Source of the DNA: Pseudomonadota bacterium
Lineage (GTDB): Bacteria > Pseudomonadota > Alphaproteobacteria > Sphingomonadales > Sphingomonadaceae
Direction of reading: 5' to 3'
NCBI GenBank assembly: GCA_030271565.1
Contig: JARXKR010000041.1
Span: 1-11,226 of the forward strand
DNA length: 11,226 bases
Below the pieces are notes generated by a model. The model had not been told where the DNA came from, did not search any database, and saw only the letters and a list, made by a program, of their open reading frames with translations. This document shows positions 1 through 6,820 of the stretch, in pieces (positions within the stretch are counted from its first letter, which is position 1; each line of letters begins with the position of its first letter). A program made the translations under genes and the position numbers.

Positions 1-1435
1 GTTCGACCGAACGATAACCCTCGGCCCAGGCGAGATCGATATCACCCAGCGAAACATCGTTCTGGAAATCGATGAACGCCTTGCCCGGATTTTCCGGGGG
101 CGGAGTAGGGCCGACCGGCGCTGCACTGGCTGCGCCGCCGATCGATTCGACCGCCTGCCGCGCGCTACCCGGCAGGAATGACTGGCTCGCATCATCCCAG
201 CTCAGCGCCGCGCCGCCGGCCTGCATGTGGAGATGAACCACCGGGGTGAAGCCGCCCGACATGGCCAGCAAGTCAGCTGGCCAGCACATGATCGTGCCGT
301 CCACCCGGGCGCTGACCTCGCGAAGATGATGGCGGGCACCCTTGGTCGCCAGCGGCATCGCCTCGTTGTAAACCGCAAAGCCGCTGGTTGCCCCGGCCGG
401 TGCCGGGCGGGTATCGAGCACCGCGACAACCTCGGCCCCGGCATCGCGCAAAGTGGCGGCGGTCAGATAGGCATCGTCGTTGTTGGCCGCGATCACCACG
501 CGGCGGCCGGGAACCACGCCGAAGCGCCGGATATAGCTGCGCACCGCCTGGCTGAGCATCACCCCGGGGCGATCGTTGTGGGCAAAGGCGAGCGGACGTT
601 CGAGCGCGCCGGTGGCAAGGATCACCCGTTTGGCGCGGACATGCCACAGCCGCTGGGCAATCCCGCCAGTCGGTTGCTCGCCCGGTTCCGCCAGTCGCTG
701 GCTCAAAGTCAGGAGGTTGTCGTCCCAATAGCCCGCCGCTGTGGTCCGCAGCAGGACCCGCCCGCCAAGCTCACCGATCCGGGCTGCCGTGTCCTGCGCC
801 CAGGCCGCATCGAGGTCGTGCGGATCGCGGACCAGCGATGGGGCCAGTATCCGGTCCTGCTCGACCAGTATGACCCGCTCGCCAGCTTCGGCGGCGGCCA
901 GGGCCGCGCGCAGTCCTGCAGGTCCGGCCCCGACCACCAGAACATCGCAAAACGCCGCCCGCTGGGCAAAGCGATCGGGGTCCGCCTCGCTCGGGGCATC
1001 GCCCAGCCCGGCGGCGCGGCGGATAAACCATTCGTAAAACATCCACCGTTTGGCCGAGCCGAAAAAGGTCTTGTAATAGAACCCGGCGGGCAAAGCCTTT
1101 GCGGCAAGCCCGAGCACCGACCCCAGATCGAACGACAGGCTGGGCCAACGGTTCTGGCTGCGCGCCACCATCCCGTCATAGACAAACAGGTCAGTCGCGC
1201 GGGTGTTGGGTTCGCTGCGTCCGCCGGTCCCGACGGTCACCAGCGCATTGGGTTCTTCCACCCCTGCGGCCATGATCCCGCGGGGGCGGTGGTATTTGAA
1301 GCTGCGGGCCACCAGCCCGATCCCATTGGCGAGCAAGGCGGCTGCGAGCGTATCGCCGGCGCGCGCCAGCAGCGGCTGCCCGTCGAAGGTAAAGCGGATC
1401 GCGCCGCCTGCACCGCTGCGCCGGGGGCCGCTCAT
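1..1435 (-). CDS. soxA: Sarcosine oxidase alpha subunit, partial (C-terminal half beyond left edge)
   Basis: This is the N-terminal 478 residues of the large subunit of heterotetrameric sarcosine oxidase. The known enzyme oxidises sarcosine to glycine and passes the methyl carbon to tetrahydrofolate as 5,10-methylene-THF; this subunit carries the NAD and folate sites. The frame stays open to the window edge. Residues 13-70 form the ferredoxin-like fold of the family (AGDTLAAALLANG, then SFKYHRPRG and EEPNAL). No cysteine occurs before residue 163, so this domain binds no cluster, as is usual for SoxA. A Rossmann motif G169-A-G171-P-A-G174 and an ATGALERP motif at 275-281 follow. Near the edge, KAFIDFQNDV and DIDLAWAEGYRSVE are typical of the family. 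The ATG overlaps the soxD stop in ATGA. A strong GGAGG at 1443-1447 lies seven bases upstream and supports this start. A soxG gene would be expected beyond the edge. The true substrate could be another N-methyl amino acid. Confidence 0.95.
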   Translation of the reverse strand, partial: MSGPRRSGAGGAIRFTFDGQPLLARAGDTLAAALLANGIGLVARSFKYHRPRGIMAAGVEEPNALVTVGTGGRSEPNTRATDLFVYDGMVARSQNRWPSLSFDLGSVLGLAAKALPAGFYYKTFFGSAKRWMFYEWFIRRAAGLGDAPSEADPDRFAQRAAFCDVLVVGAGPAGLRAALAAAEAGERVILVEQDRILAPSLVRDPHDLDAAWAQDTAARIGELGGRVLLRTTAAGYWDDNLLTLSQRLAEPGEQPTGGIAQRLWHVRAKRVILATGALERPLAFAHNDRPGVMLSQAVRSYIRRFGVVPGRRVVIAANNDDAYLTAATLRDAGAEVVAVLDTRPAPAGATSGFAVYNEAMPLATKGARHHLREVSARVDGTIMCWPADLLAMSGGFTPVVHLHMQAGGAALSWDDASQSFLPGSARQAVESIGGAASAAPVGPTPPPENPGKAFIDFQNDVSLGDIDLAWAEGYRSVE

Positions 1436-1695
1436 GGCAGCGCCTCCGGTCCGACCGCTCGGACGTCTTGAATCGCATGGGTTGCGCGGTGGCGGGTCAT
1501 GACCAGCCAAGCCCGGCAGCCATAAGTGTGCCGCCAGATTTCCTCATCGAGCCCGCGCGGATTTGCGCGGGTGAACAGCAGCTCCATCGCCAAGGCCGGG
1601 TCAGCATCGGGCGGGACGACGGAGTCGACCGTGCGCTCGTAAACAAATTCGGCCTGCGCGCGCGGGCCACAATGGGGGCAAGTGATCAGTAACAC
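1432..1695 (-). CDS. soxD: Sarcosine oxidase delta subunit
   Basis: This encodes the 87-residue zinc-binding small subunit of heterotetrameric sarcosine oxidase, close to the usual family length. It opens VLLITCPHCGPRAQAEF and continues to EEIWRHTYGCRAW. Cys6, Cys9, His56 and Cys60 match the CxxC and HxxxC zinc ligands known for this subunit. I chose the GTG at 1695 over an in-frame ATG at 1746. It puts the cysteines at positions 6 and 9 as in the family, follows the soxB stop by 13 bases, and has an AAAGGGG ribosome site seven bases upstream that overlaps the soxB stop region. The longer start would lie inside soxB and add 17 unrelated residues. The stop overlaps the soxA start in ATGA. The subunit has no known catalytic role and is structural in the complex. 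Confidence 0.93.
   Translation of the reverse strand: MLLITCPHCGPRAQAEFVYERTVDSVVPPDADPALAMELLFTRANPRGLDEEIWRHTYGCRAWLVMTRHRATHAIQDVRAVGPEALP
1443..1447 (-). promoter_or_regulatory. Shine-Dalgarno site of soxA
   Basis: GGAGG (read on the minus strand) lies inside soxD, seven bases before the soxA ATG. It is the strongest ribosome site in the operon and suggests soxA also initiates independently of termination at the soxD stop. Confidence 0.75.
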
Positions 1696-1708
1696 GGCAG
1701 CGCCCCTT

Positions 1709-2965
1709 TCAGCGGTGGTTCGGCATCGGGCCGACACCGTTTTCATCGATGGTGTCACCACGGCGGAAGCGGTCGAGATCGAACGGCGCGTTGAGTGCGT
1801 GCGGGGTGCCGGTGGCCAACGTATGCGCAAAGGTCCAGCCCGAAACCGGCGTGGCCTTGAACCCGCCGTAACACCAGCCGCCGTTGAGGTAGAGGTTGGG
1901 CACCGGGGTCGTGCCGATGATCGGCGAACCGTCAAAGCTCATGTCGGTAACCCCGCCCCAGGTCCGCAGCATTCGCAGCCGCGAGAGCGCGGGCACCAGC
2001 GCAATCGCCTGCGCAATCGCGCCTTGGGTCACCATCGGCTGGCCGCGCTGGGCATAGCTTGGCCAGTTGTCCGGATCGCCGCCCATCACGATCCCGCCCT
2101 TGTCCGACTGGCTGATGTAGCAATGCAGCGATTGCGACATGATCACCCCGTTGATCATCGGCTTGACGCCTTCGGTCACCAGCGCCTGCAAGGTCTGGCT
2201 TTCCACTGGCAGCTTGAGCCCGGCCATCGCCGCGACATGGCCGCTGTGTCCGGCCACGCAAATCGCCACCCGGCCCGCGCCAATCCGGCCGCGCGTGGTC
2301 TCCACGCCAACCACTGCATCGCCTTGCCGGACGAAGCCGGTGACCTCGCATTTCTGGATGATATCGACCCCCAGCCGGTCGGCCCCCCGGGCATAGCCCC
2401 AGGCCACCGCATCGTGCCGGGCGGTGCCGCCGCGCCGCTGGATCAGCCCGCCTTCGATCGGGAAGCGCGCTTCGCGTGACATGTCGAGCTGCGGTTCCAG
2501 CTTTGCCACCTGGTCGCGGCTGAGCAGTTCGGCATCGATGCCGTTGACCCGCATGGCATCGCCGCGCTCGGCCAGCCGGGTCATGTCGGCATCGCTGTGC
2601 CCCACGAACATCGCGCCACGCGGAGAGAACATGACGTTATAGTTGAGCTCGTCACTGAGATGTTCCCACATCTTGAGCCCGAATTCGAAGAAGTTGTGGA
2701 GCTGCGGCAGGCGGTAATTGGATCGCACCAGTGTGGTGTTGCGGCCCGTGTTGCCGCCGCCGATCCAGCCTTTCTCGAGCACCGCCACGTTGCGGATCCC
2801 GTGCACGCTCGCCAGGTAATAGGCAGTGGCCAGCCCGTGCCCGCCGCCGCCGATGATGATGACGTCGTAACTGGCTTTTGGTTCGGGATCGCGCCAGGCC
2901 GGCTGCCAGTGGCTTTGTCCGTTAAAGACCCCCCGCAGCAATCCAAGCGCCGAATATCTGGTCAT
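1709..2965 (-). CDS. soxB: Sarcosine oxidase beta subunit (flavoprotein)
   Basis: This is the 418-residue catalytic flavin subunit of heterotetrameric sarcosine oxidase. In the known enzyme it oxidises the N-methyl amino acid at noncovalent FAD and passes electrons to covalent FMN at the interface with the alpha subunit. The N-terminus MTRYSALGLLRGVFNGQSHW and the following WQPAWRDPEP are typical of SoxB and fix the start at 2965. The frame is open 83 codons further upstream, but that stretch is antisense-like sequence inside the preceding gene. The Rossmann motif GGGGHG is at 39-44, followed by GGGNTGRNTT at 69-78. His184 in GGTARHDAVAWG matches the covalent FMN histidine context of the family. 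The C-terminal GGWCYGGFKATPVSG is also characteristic. The start overlaps the preceding stop in ATGA, with a GGAAG sequence eight bases upstream. Confidence in the family is very high. Sarcosine as the in vivo substrate is inferred, because the operon context is unusual. Confidence 0.95.
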   Translation of the reverse strand: MTRYSALGLLRGVFNGQSHWQPAWRDPEPKASYDVIIIGGGGHGLATAYYLASVHGIRNVAVLEKGWIGGGNTGRNTTLVRSNYRLPQLHNFFEFGLKMWEHLSDELNYNVMFSPRGAMFVGHSDADMTRLAERGDAMRVNGIDAELLSRDQVAKLEPQLDMSREARFPIEGGLIQRRGGTARHDAVAWGYARGADRLGVDIIQKCEVTGFVRQGDAVVGVETTRGRIGAGRVAICVAGHSGHVAAMAGLKLPVESQTLQALVTEGVKPMINGVIMSQSLHCYISQSDKGGIVMGGDPDNWPSYAQRGQPMVTQGAIAQAIALVPALSRLRMLRTWGGVTDMSFDGSPIIGTTPVPNLYLNGGWCYGGFKATPVSGWTFAHTLATGTPHALNAPFDLDRFRRGDTIDENGVGPMPNHR

Positions 2966-4098
2966 GCCAGCGGCTTCCACCCCCGCTGCTCGCGCCAGTC
3001 CGCAGCCAGTCCGGCAAAGCGCGACAGCTTCAGAATGTCGATATCGGCAAAGGAGCATTTGCCGTCGATCACCAGATCGCGGATCGCGTGGCCCGAGGCG
3101 GGCGACAAGCCGAAGCCGACGCTCGACATCGAGGCGACCACGACATTGTCCGGGCTGGTCAACCGGTCGATGATCGGACGCCCGTCGGGCGAATTTTCGA
3201 TCACCCCGGCCCAACTGCGGATCACGTTAAGGTGCGCCGCCTTGGGCAGCAGCTCGGCCAGTCGCCGCGCGAGGTTGCGGGCCAGCGGAGTCGAAGGACG
3301 CGCCGCCGGGCCGGTCTCGTCCACCTCGAGCCATTCGTGCGGCCCGCCGCCATAAGCGAGATTTCCGCGCATCGTCTGGCGGCCGTAAAGCTTGTGACCG
3401 TCCACTCCGCCGATCGGCATCATCGGCGCGGGCTCGGTAATGATCATCTCGGCGCGGGCCGAAGCGAGCGGAACTGTGACCCCCAGCTGCGCCATCAGCT
3501 GCGGGATTTGCGGTCCCGCAGCGACCACCACCGCGTCGCAGCCATAACTGCCATTCGCGGTCGTGACCGCCGTAACCTTGCCGCCCGCCGCTTCGAACCC
3601 CGTCACCGGACTGTGCTGGATGATCGTGCCGCCCAGATCCTGCAAAGCCCAGGCATAGGCCTGGACGCTGCGCTGCGGGTTGGCGTGGCCGCCGAATTTG
3701 TAATGCACCCCGCCGAAACACGTATCGCCGGCCAGCGGCACCGCCTCCTGCACCTGTTGAACGTCAAGCAGCTCGACCGGATGGTCCAGCCGCTTGTGCC
3801 GTTCGGCGACGAAGCGATACTGCTCCCATTGCCGTTCGGTCATGGCAATCAGGATGCGTTCTTTCTGATGCTCGGTCGGATAGCCAAGCAGCTCATCCAT
3901 TTGCGGCCAGAGGCGCTGCTCTTCATCGAACAACGGGCTTGAATAATGCGACGCGCCGCCGCCGTTCCGGCCCGATGCTTCCCAGCCAACGATGAACTTG
4001 TCGAGCACCGTAACCTTGACCCCCGAGCGCGCGAGCCACCAGCCAGCGCTCAGACCCGTTACGCCGCCACCAACGATGACAACCTCCGAGCCGCTCAT
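2962..4098 (-). CDS. FAD-dependent amine oxidase, DadA/HcnC/OoxB-like
   Basis: This is a 378-residue flavoprotein of the D-amino-acid oxidase (DAO) fold. The dinucleotide-binding motif G10-G-G12-V-T-G15 is followed by SGRNGGGASHY (42-52) and, near the C-terminus, RSWAGVIENSPDGRPIID and SSVGFGLSPASGHA, which close the FAD site. The protein before it (4095-5561) is an HcnB/OoxA-like partner. Together they resemble the two large subunits of hydrogen cyanide synthase, opine oxidase and D-hydroxyproline dehydrogenase, in which this subunit oxidises the C-N bond of an amino acid or secondary amine. The small [2Fe-2S] subunit of those complexes is not present in the window. Start and stop both overlap neighbours in ATGA, so expression is coupled to soxB and to the partner. 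I infer a role in oxidising an N-substituted amino acid, perhaps an N-methyl group. The substrate cannot be read from the sequence. Confidence 0.85.
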   Translation of the reverse strand: MSGSEVVIVGGGVTGLSAGWWLARSGVKVTVLDKFIVGWEASGRNGGGASHYSSPLFDEEQRLWPQMDELLGYPTEHQKERILIAMTERQWEQYRFVAERHKRLDHPVELLDVQQVQEAVPLAGDTCFGGVHYKFGGHANPQRSVQAYAWALQDLGGTIIQHSPVTGFEAAGGKVTAVTTANGSYGCDAVVVAAGPQIPQLMAQLGVTVPLASARAEMIITEPAPMMPIGGVDGHKLYGRQTMRGNLAYGGGPHEWLEVDETGPAARPSTPLARNLARRLAELLPKAAHLNVIRSWAGVIENSPDGRPIIDRLTSPDNVVVASMSSVGFGLSPASGHAIRDLVIDGKCSFADIDILKLSRFAGLAADWREQRGWKPLA

Positions 4099-5561
4099 TC
4101 GTACATGCCCGTATAAAGCATCCCGCGATGCGCATCCTCAAAGGGGGTGCCGATATCTTCGACCGGCACCCATTGGGTTGGAATTCCGAACCACACATCC
4201 CACGCCGCTTCCATCTCGGTGGGCTCGTTCCAATCGGCGAGGATTTTCATCGGCAGCGGGCGCACCGGAGCGCGGTGGCTGGCCAAGGGGATCGTGCCGA
4301 ACGGCTGGCCGGATTCGATGGCGAGCAACATCGCGACCTGATCACGGCAGCGGCGGCCCTGGCAGACCCCCATCCCCGCGCGGGTGAGCCGCTTGATCTG
4401 GTCGGGATTGGCCGGACCGTCGTGCAGCAAGGTGTCAAGCGAGCGCGCGCACATCGGGGCGGGGCGGGTGAGGTAATTGGGTGGCTGGACCCCGATCAGG
4501 TCGGCGCGGGTGACGTCCTCGCATTGGCAAATAATCGTGTCGGGCGCGCAGACCGAGGCCAGCGCGCGGACCCAGGCCATGCGGTATTCAATGTGATCGA
4601 AGCCGGTGTCGGCCAGGCCAGCGCACAGGCCGACCGCCGAAACCGCTTCCTCGCCGCGCGGGACATAGCCGCCGCGCTGTGGATCGAGCGCGCGCGGCCC
4701 GTGCATCGCATCGACCAGTTCGATCGAGGGGACCAATCCCACTGCCGTGCAGATCGTGTCACAAGCGATCGTCTCGCCCGTGGTCAGCGTCGCCGCCTCA
4801 ACTCCGTCGAGCCCGCCTTGCGCCGAACTTATCGCGGCGCTGCAGCGGATCAGAATGCCCGCGGCGGCAACTTGCGCAACGAGCACAGCAGAGCCCTGCG
4901 GAGCGGCGCGCACCTCGACCAGGCCGGCCACTTCGAGCCCGCGCTCGGTGGCCAGCAGCGCGGTTTCGAGCGCCAGGTCATGCGAGCCAAGGATCAAAAT
5001 GCGGCGACCGGCAAAGGCATCATACCGGGTCAGCAGCATCTGCAACGCTGCTGCGCCCATCACCCCAGGCTGGTTCCAGCCGGGGAAGGCCAGTGCCAGA
5101 TCGCGCGCGCCGGTGGCCAGCACGATCCGGTCAAACCCGACCAGCCACGACCGGTTCGCGTCAGCCAGACCCACCACCTGCTCAGGCAGGCTCTGCACGC
5201 CGGGGCCATTGCGATAGACCCCCCAGGCACAAGTGCCGAGCAACAGCTCGACCCCGGCCTCCATCGCCTGTTCGAGCGCGGGCAGCGACATGAACACCGC
5301 CTCGAGCATCCGCTCGCTGTTCTGCGTTGCCGCAGTCATCCTTCCGCCGAAGTAAAGCGGTACGTCATTGCCCATCGCCGCGCCCGGTACCGGGTTCTCG
5401 TCCACCAGCAAAACCGAAGCGCCGCCTTGCCTGGCTTCCAGTGCCGCGGCCACGCCACTTGGACCGGCCCCGATTACGACCACGTCATAATGCGCCTCAG
5501 CCGCGCTGCGGGTGCCGGTGCTCACCGCGCAAACGTCGGTCCCGGTGAAATTGAGTTCCAT
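4095..5561 (-). CDS. FAD/[2Fe-2S] oxidoreductase, HcnB/OoxA-like large subunit
   Basis: This is a 488-residue pyridine-nucleotide-disulfide-reductase-fold protein. An FAD motif G31-A-G33-P-S-G36 is followed by VDENPVPG (53-60) and the LATGARD motif (148-154). A BFD-type [2Fe-2S] site has C345-Q-C347 and C400-QGRR-C405, as in HcnB, OoxA and the alpha subunit of D-hydroxyproline dehydrogenase. In those enzymes this subunit takes electrons from the amine-oxidising flavoprotein and hands them to the respiratory chain or another acceptor. The second nucleotide motif, ILILGSHDLALETA (188-201), has Ser-His where Gly-x-Gly is usual, so NAD(P) binding there may be lost. The ATG at 5561 shares one base with the preceding stop (TGATG) and has GGAAG seven bases upstream. 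A TTG one codon earlier is also in frame but less likely. The gene is coupled to its partner by ATGA. The family is confident; the substrate is unknown. Confidence 0.87.
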   Translation of the reverse strand: MELNFTGTDVCAVSTGTRSAAEAHYDVVVIGAGPSGVAAALEARQGGASVLLVDENPVPGAAMGNDVPLYFGGRMTAATQNSERMLEAVFMSLPALEQAMEAGVELLLGTCAWGVYRNGPGVQSLPEQVVGLADANRSWLVGFDRIVLATGARDLALAFPGWNQPGVMGAAALQMLLTRYDAFAGRRILILGSHDLALETALLATERGLEVAGLVEVRAAPQGSAVLVAQVAAAGILIRCSAAISSAQGGLDGVEAATLTTGETIACDTICTAVGLVPSIELVDAMHGPRALDPQRGGYVPRGEEAVSAVGLCAGLADTGFDHIEYRMAWVRALASVCAPDTIICQCEDVTRADLIGVQPPNYLTRPAPMCARSLDTLLHDGPANPDQIKRLTRAGMGVCQGRRCRDQVAMLLAIESGQPFGTIPLASHRAPVRPLPMKILADWNEPTEMEAAWDVWFGIPTQWVPVEDIGTPFEDAHRGMLYTGMYE

Positions 5562-6820
5562 CAAACTGCTTCCAGTGCCTGCGCGAGATCCGCGATAAGA
5601 TCATCGACATGTTCAAGTCCGACCGACAACCGCATCGTTCCTTCGGTAATCCCGCCCTCAAGCCGCTGCGCCGGCGCCAGCGCATAGTGCGTGGTGCTGG
5701 CCGAATGGCAGATCAGTGTCTCCGACCCGCCCAGGCTCACAGCCAGCTTGAGCAGGCGCAACCGATCAAGCATACGAAATGCCTCAGCCTCACCGCCGTG
5801 AAGATGGAACGAGAATGTCGATCCCGCCGCCTTGCACTGCCGGTCATAAACGGCGCGCTGGCGGCTGCCTGCGGGCAGGAAGCCGAGGTAGGTCACCCCC
5901 GCCACTTTGGGATGGTCGCGCAGGAATTCTGCCACGGCGGAGGCATTGCTCATCGCCCGTTCGGTCCGCACGTGCACCGATTCGAGACTGCGGGTCAGCA
6001 GCCACGCGGTGTAGGGATCGAGGTGATTGCCCCAGGTGGTGCGCATCGTCTTGAGCAGATCGATCAGCCCGCGCTGCCCGCTCACGCCGCCCGCCAGCAG
6101 ATCGCTGTGGCCCCCGCAATACTTGGTCAGCGAGGTCATGCACAGGTCCACGCCCTGCTCGATCGGGCGCTGGGCAAACGGACCGAGCAGCGTGTTGTCC
6201 ACCACGACCAGCGGGCGATGCCCTTGCCGCTCGCCAATCTCGTCGGCCAGCCGCACCATCAGTTGCAGGTCGACGATTGCTGCGGTGGGGTTTGCCGGTG
6301 TCTCGGCGATAATCAGCTTGAGCGGGCCCTGCGCCAGCGCCTGTTCGGCCGCGGCGTGCACGCCTGCATCGTCGGTGCCGTCGCCATAGGCAGCGGCATG
6401 GCAGCCGTATTGCAGCATGACGCTGTTGTAGAGCATATCGACGCCGCCATAGATTGGCCGCCCGTGGAGCACGCTGTCACCGGGCCGCAGAAAGGCCAGC
6501 GCAATCGCGGAATGCGCCGCCATGCCGCTGCTGTAGGCAACCGCAGCTTCGGCCCCGTCGATCGCCGCCAGCCGGGCTTCGAGGATGTCCAGTCCGGGGT
6601 GGCCAAGCCGGGCATAGATATGCTGAGCCTCGCCCGCGAGCGGCCCGGTGCCGTCGAAAAAGGCTTCGTGCACATCCTTGGCATGCTGCGCAGACGGATA
6701 GACGAAGGTCGAGGTCATGTAGATCGGCGGTTTGACCGATCCCGATGCGCTTTGCGGATCGTAGCCGAAAGCTACAGCGAGGGTCTCCGGCCTCAGGCCG
6801 GCGGGCGGATCAATCGACAT
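5561..6820 (-). CDS. PLP-dependent cystathionine gamma-synthase/gamma-lyase family enzyme
   Basis: This 419-residue protein belongs to the Cys/Met metabolism PLP family, whose members replace or eliminate the gamma-substituent of homoserine-type amino acids or cleave cystathionine or methionine. Expected residues are present: Tyr69 and Arg71 (HIYARLG, phosphate binding across the dimer), Tyr124 (IYGG, ring stacking), Asp208 (VVVDNT, pyridine nitrogen), Lys233 in SLTKYCGGHSD (Schiff base) and Arg397 in TMRLSVGLE (alpha-carboxylate). Two differences stand out. The usual NPT after the YxR motif is HPG here, and the position of the methionine gamma-lyase cysteine (Tyr-Gly-Cys) is Gly126. It is therefore not a textbook methionine gamma-lyase. 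I prefer the ATG at 6820, 11 bases inside the Rieske gene; a GTG at 6838 is possible, and neither has a clear ribosome site. It sits between N-demethylation-type genes, which suggests a catabolic lyase rather than methionine biosynthesis. Confidence 0.88.
   Translation of the reverse strand: MSIDPPAGLRPETLAVAFGYDPQSASGSVKPPIYMTSTFVYPSAQHAKDVHEAFFDGTGPLAGEAQHIYARLGHPGLDILEARLAAIDGAEAAVAYSSGMAAHSAIALAFLRPGDSVLHGRPIYGGVDMLYNSVMLQYGCHAAAYGDGTDDAGVHAAAEQALAQGPLKLIIAETPANPTAAIVDLQLMVRLADEIGERQGHRPLVVVDNTLLGPFAQRPIEQGVDLCMTSLTKYCGGHSDLLAGGVSGQRGLIDLLKTMRTTWGNHLDPYTAWLLTRSLESVHVRTERAMSNASAVAEFLRDHPKVAGVTYLGFLPAGSRQRAVYDRQCKAAGSTFSFHLHGGEAEAFRMLDRLRLLKLAVSLGGSETLICHSASTTHYALAPAQRLEGGITEGTMRLSVGLEHVDDLIADLAQALEAV

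Noticed and set aside
1223..1435. Possible [2Fe-2S] cluster in the SoxA N-terminal ferredoxin-like domain
   Set aside because: There is no cysteine in the first 162 residues. The fold is normally cluster-free in sarcosine oxidase alpha subunits.
1432..1935. A 167-residue version of the delta subunit
   Set aside because: The extra N-terminus is inside soxB and is unlike any delta subunit. The GTG at 1695 places the zinc cysteines at 6 and 9.
1709..3214. A 501-residue version of SoxB starting at 3214
   Set aside because: The first 83 residues lie inside the upstream oxidase gene and look like out-of-frame sequence. The family N-terminus begins at 2965 with an ATGA junction.
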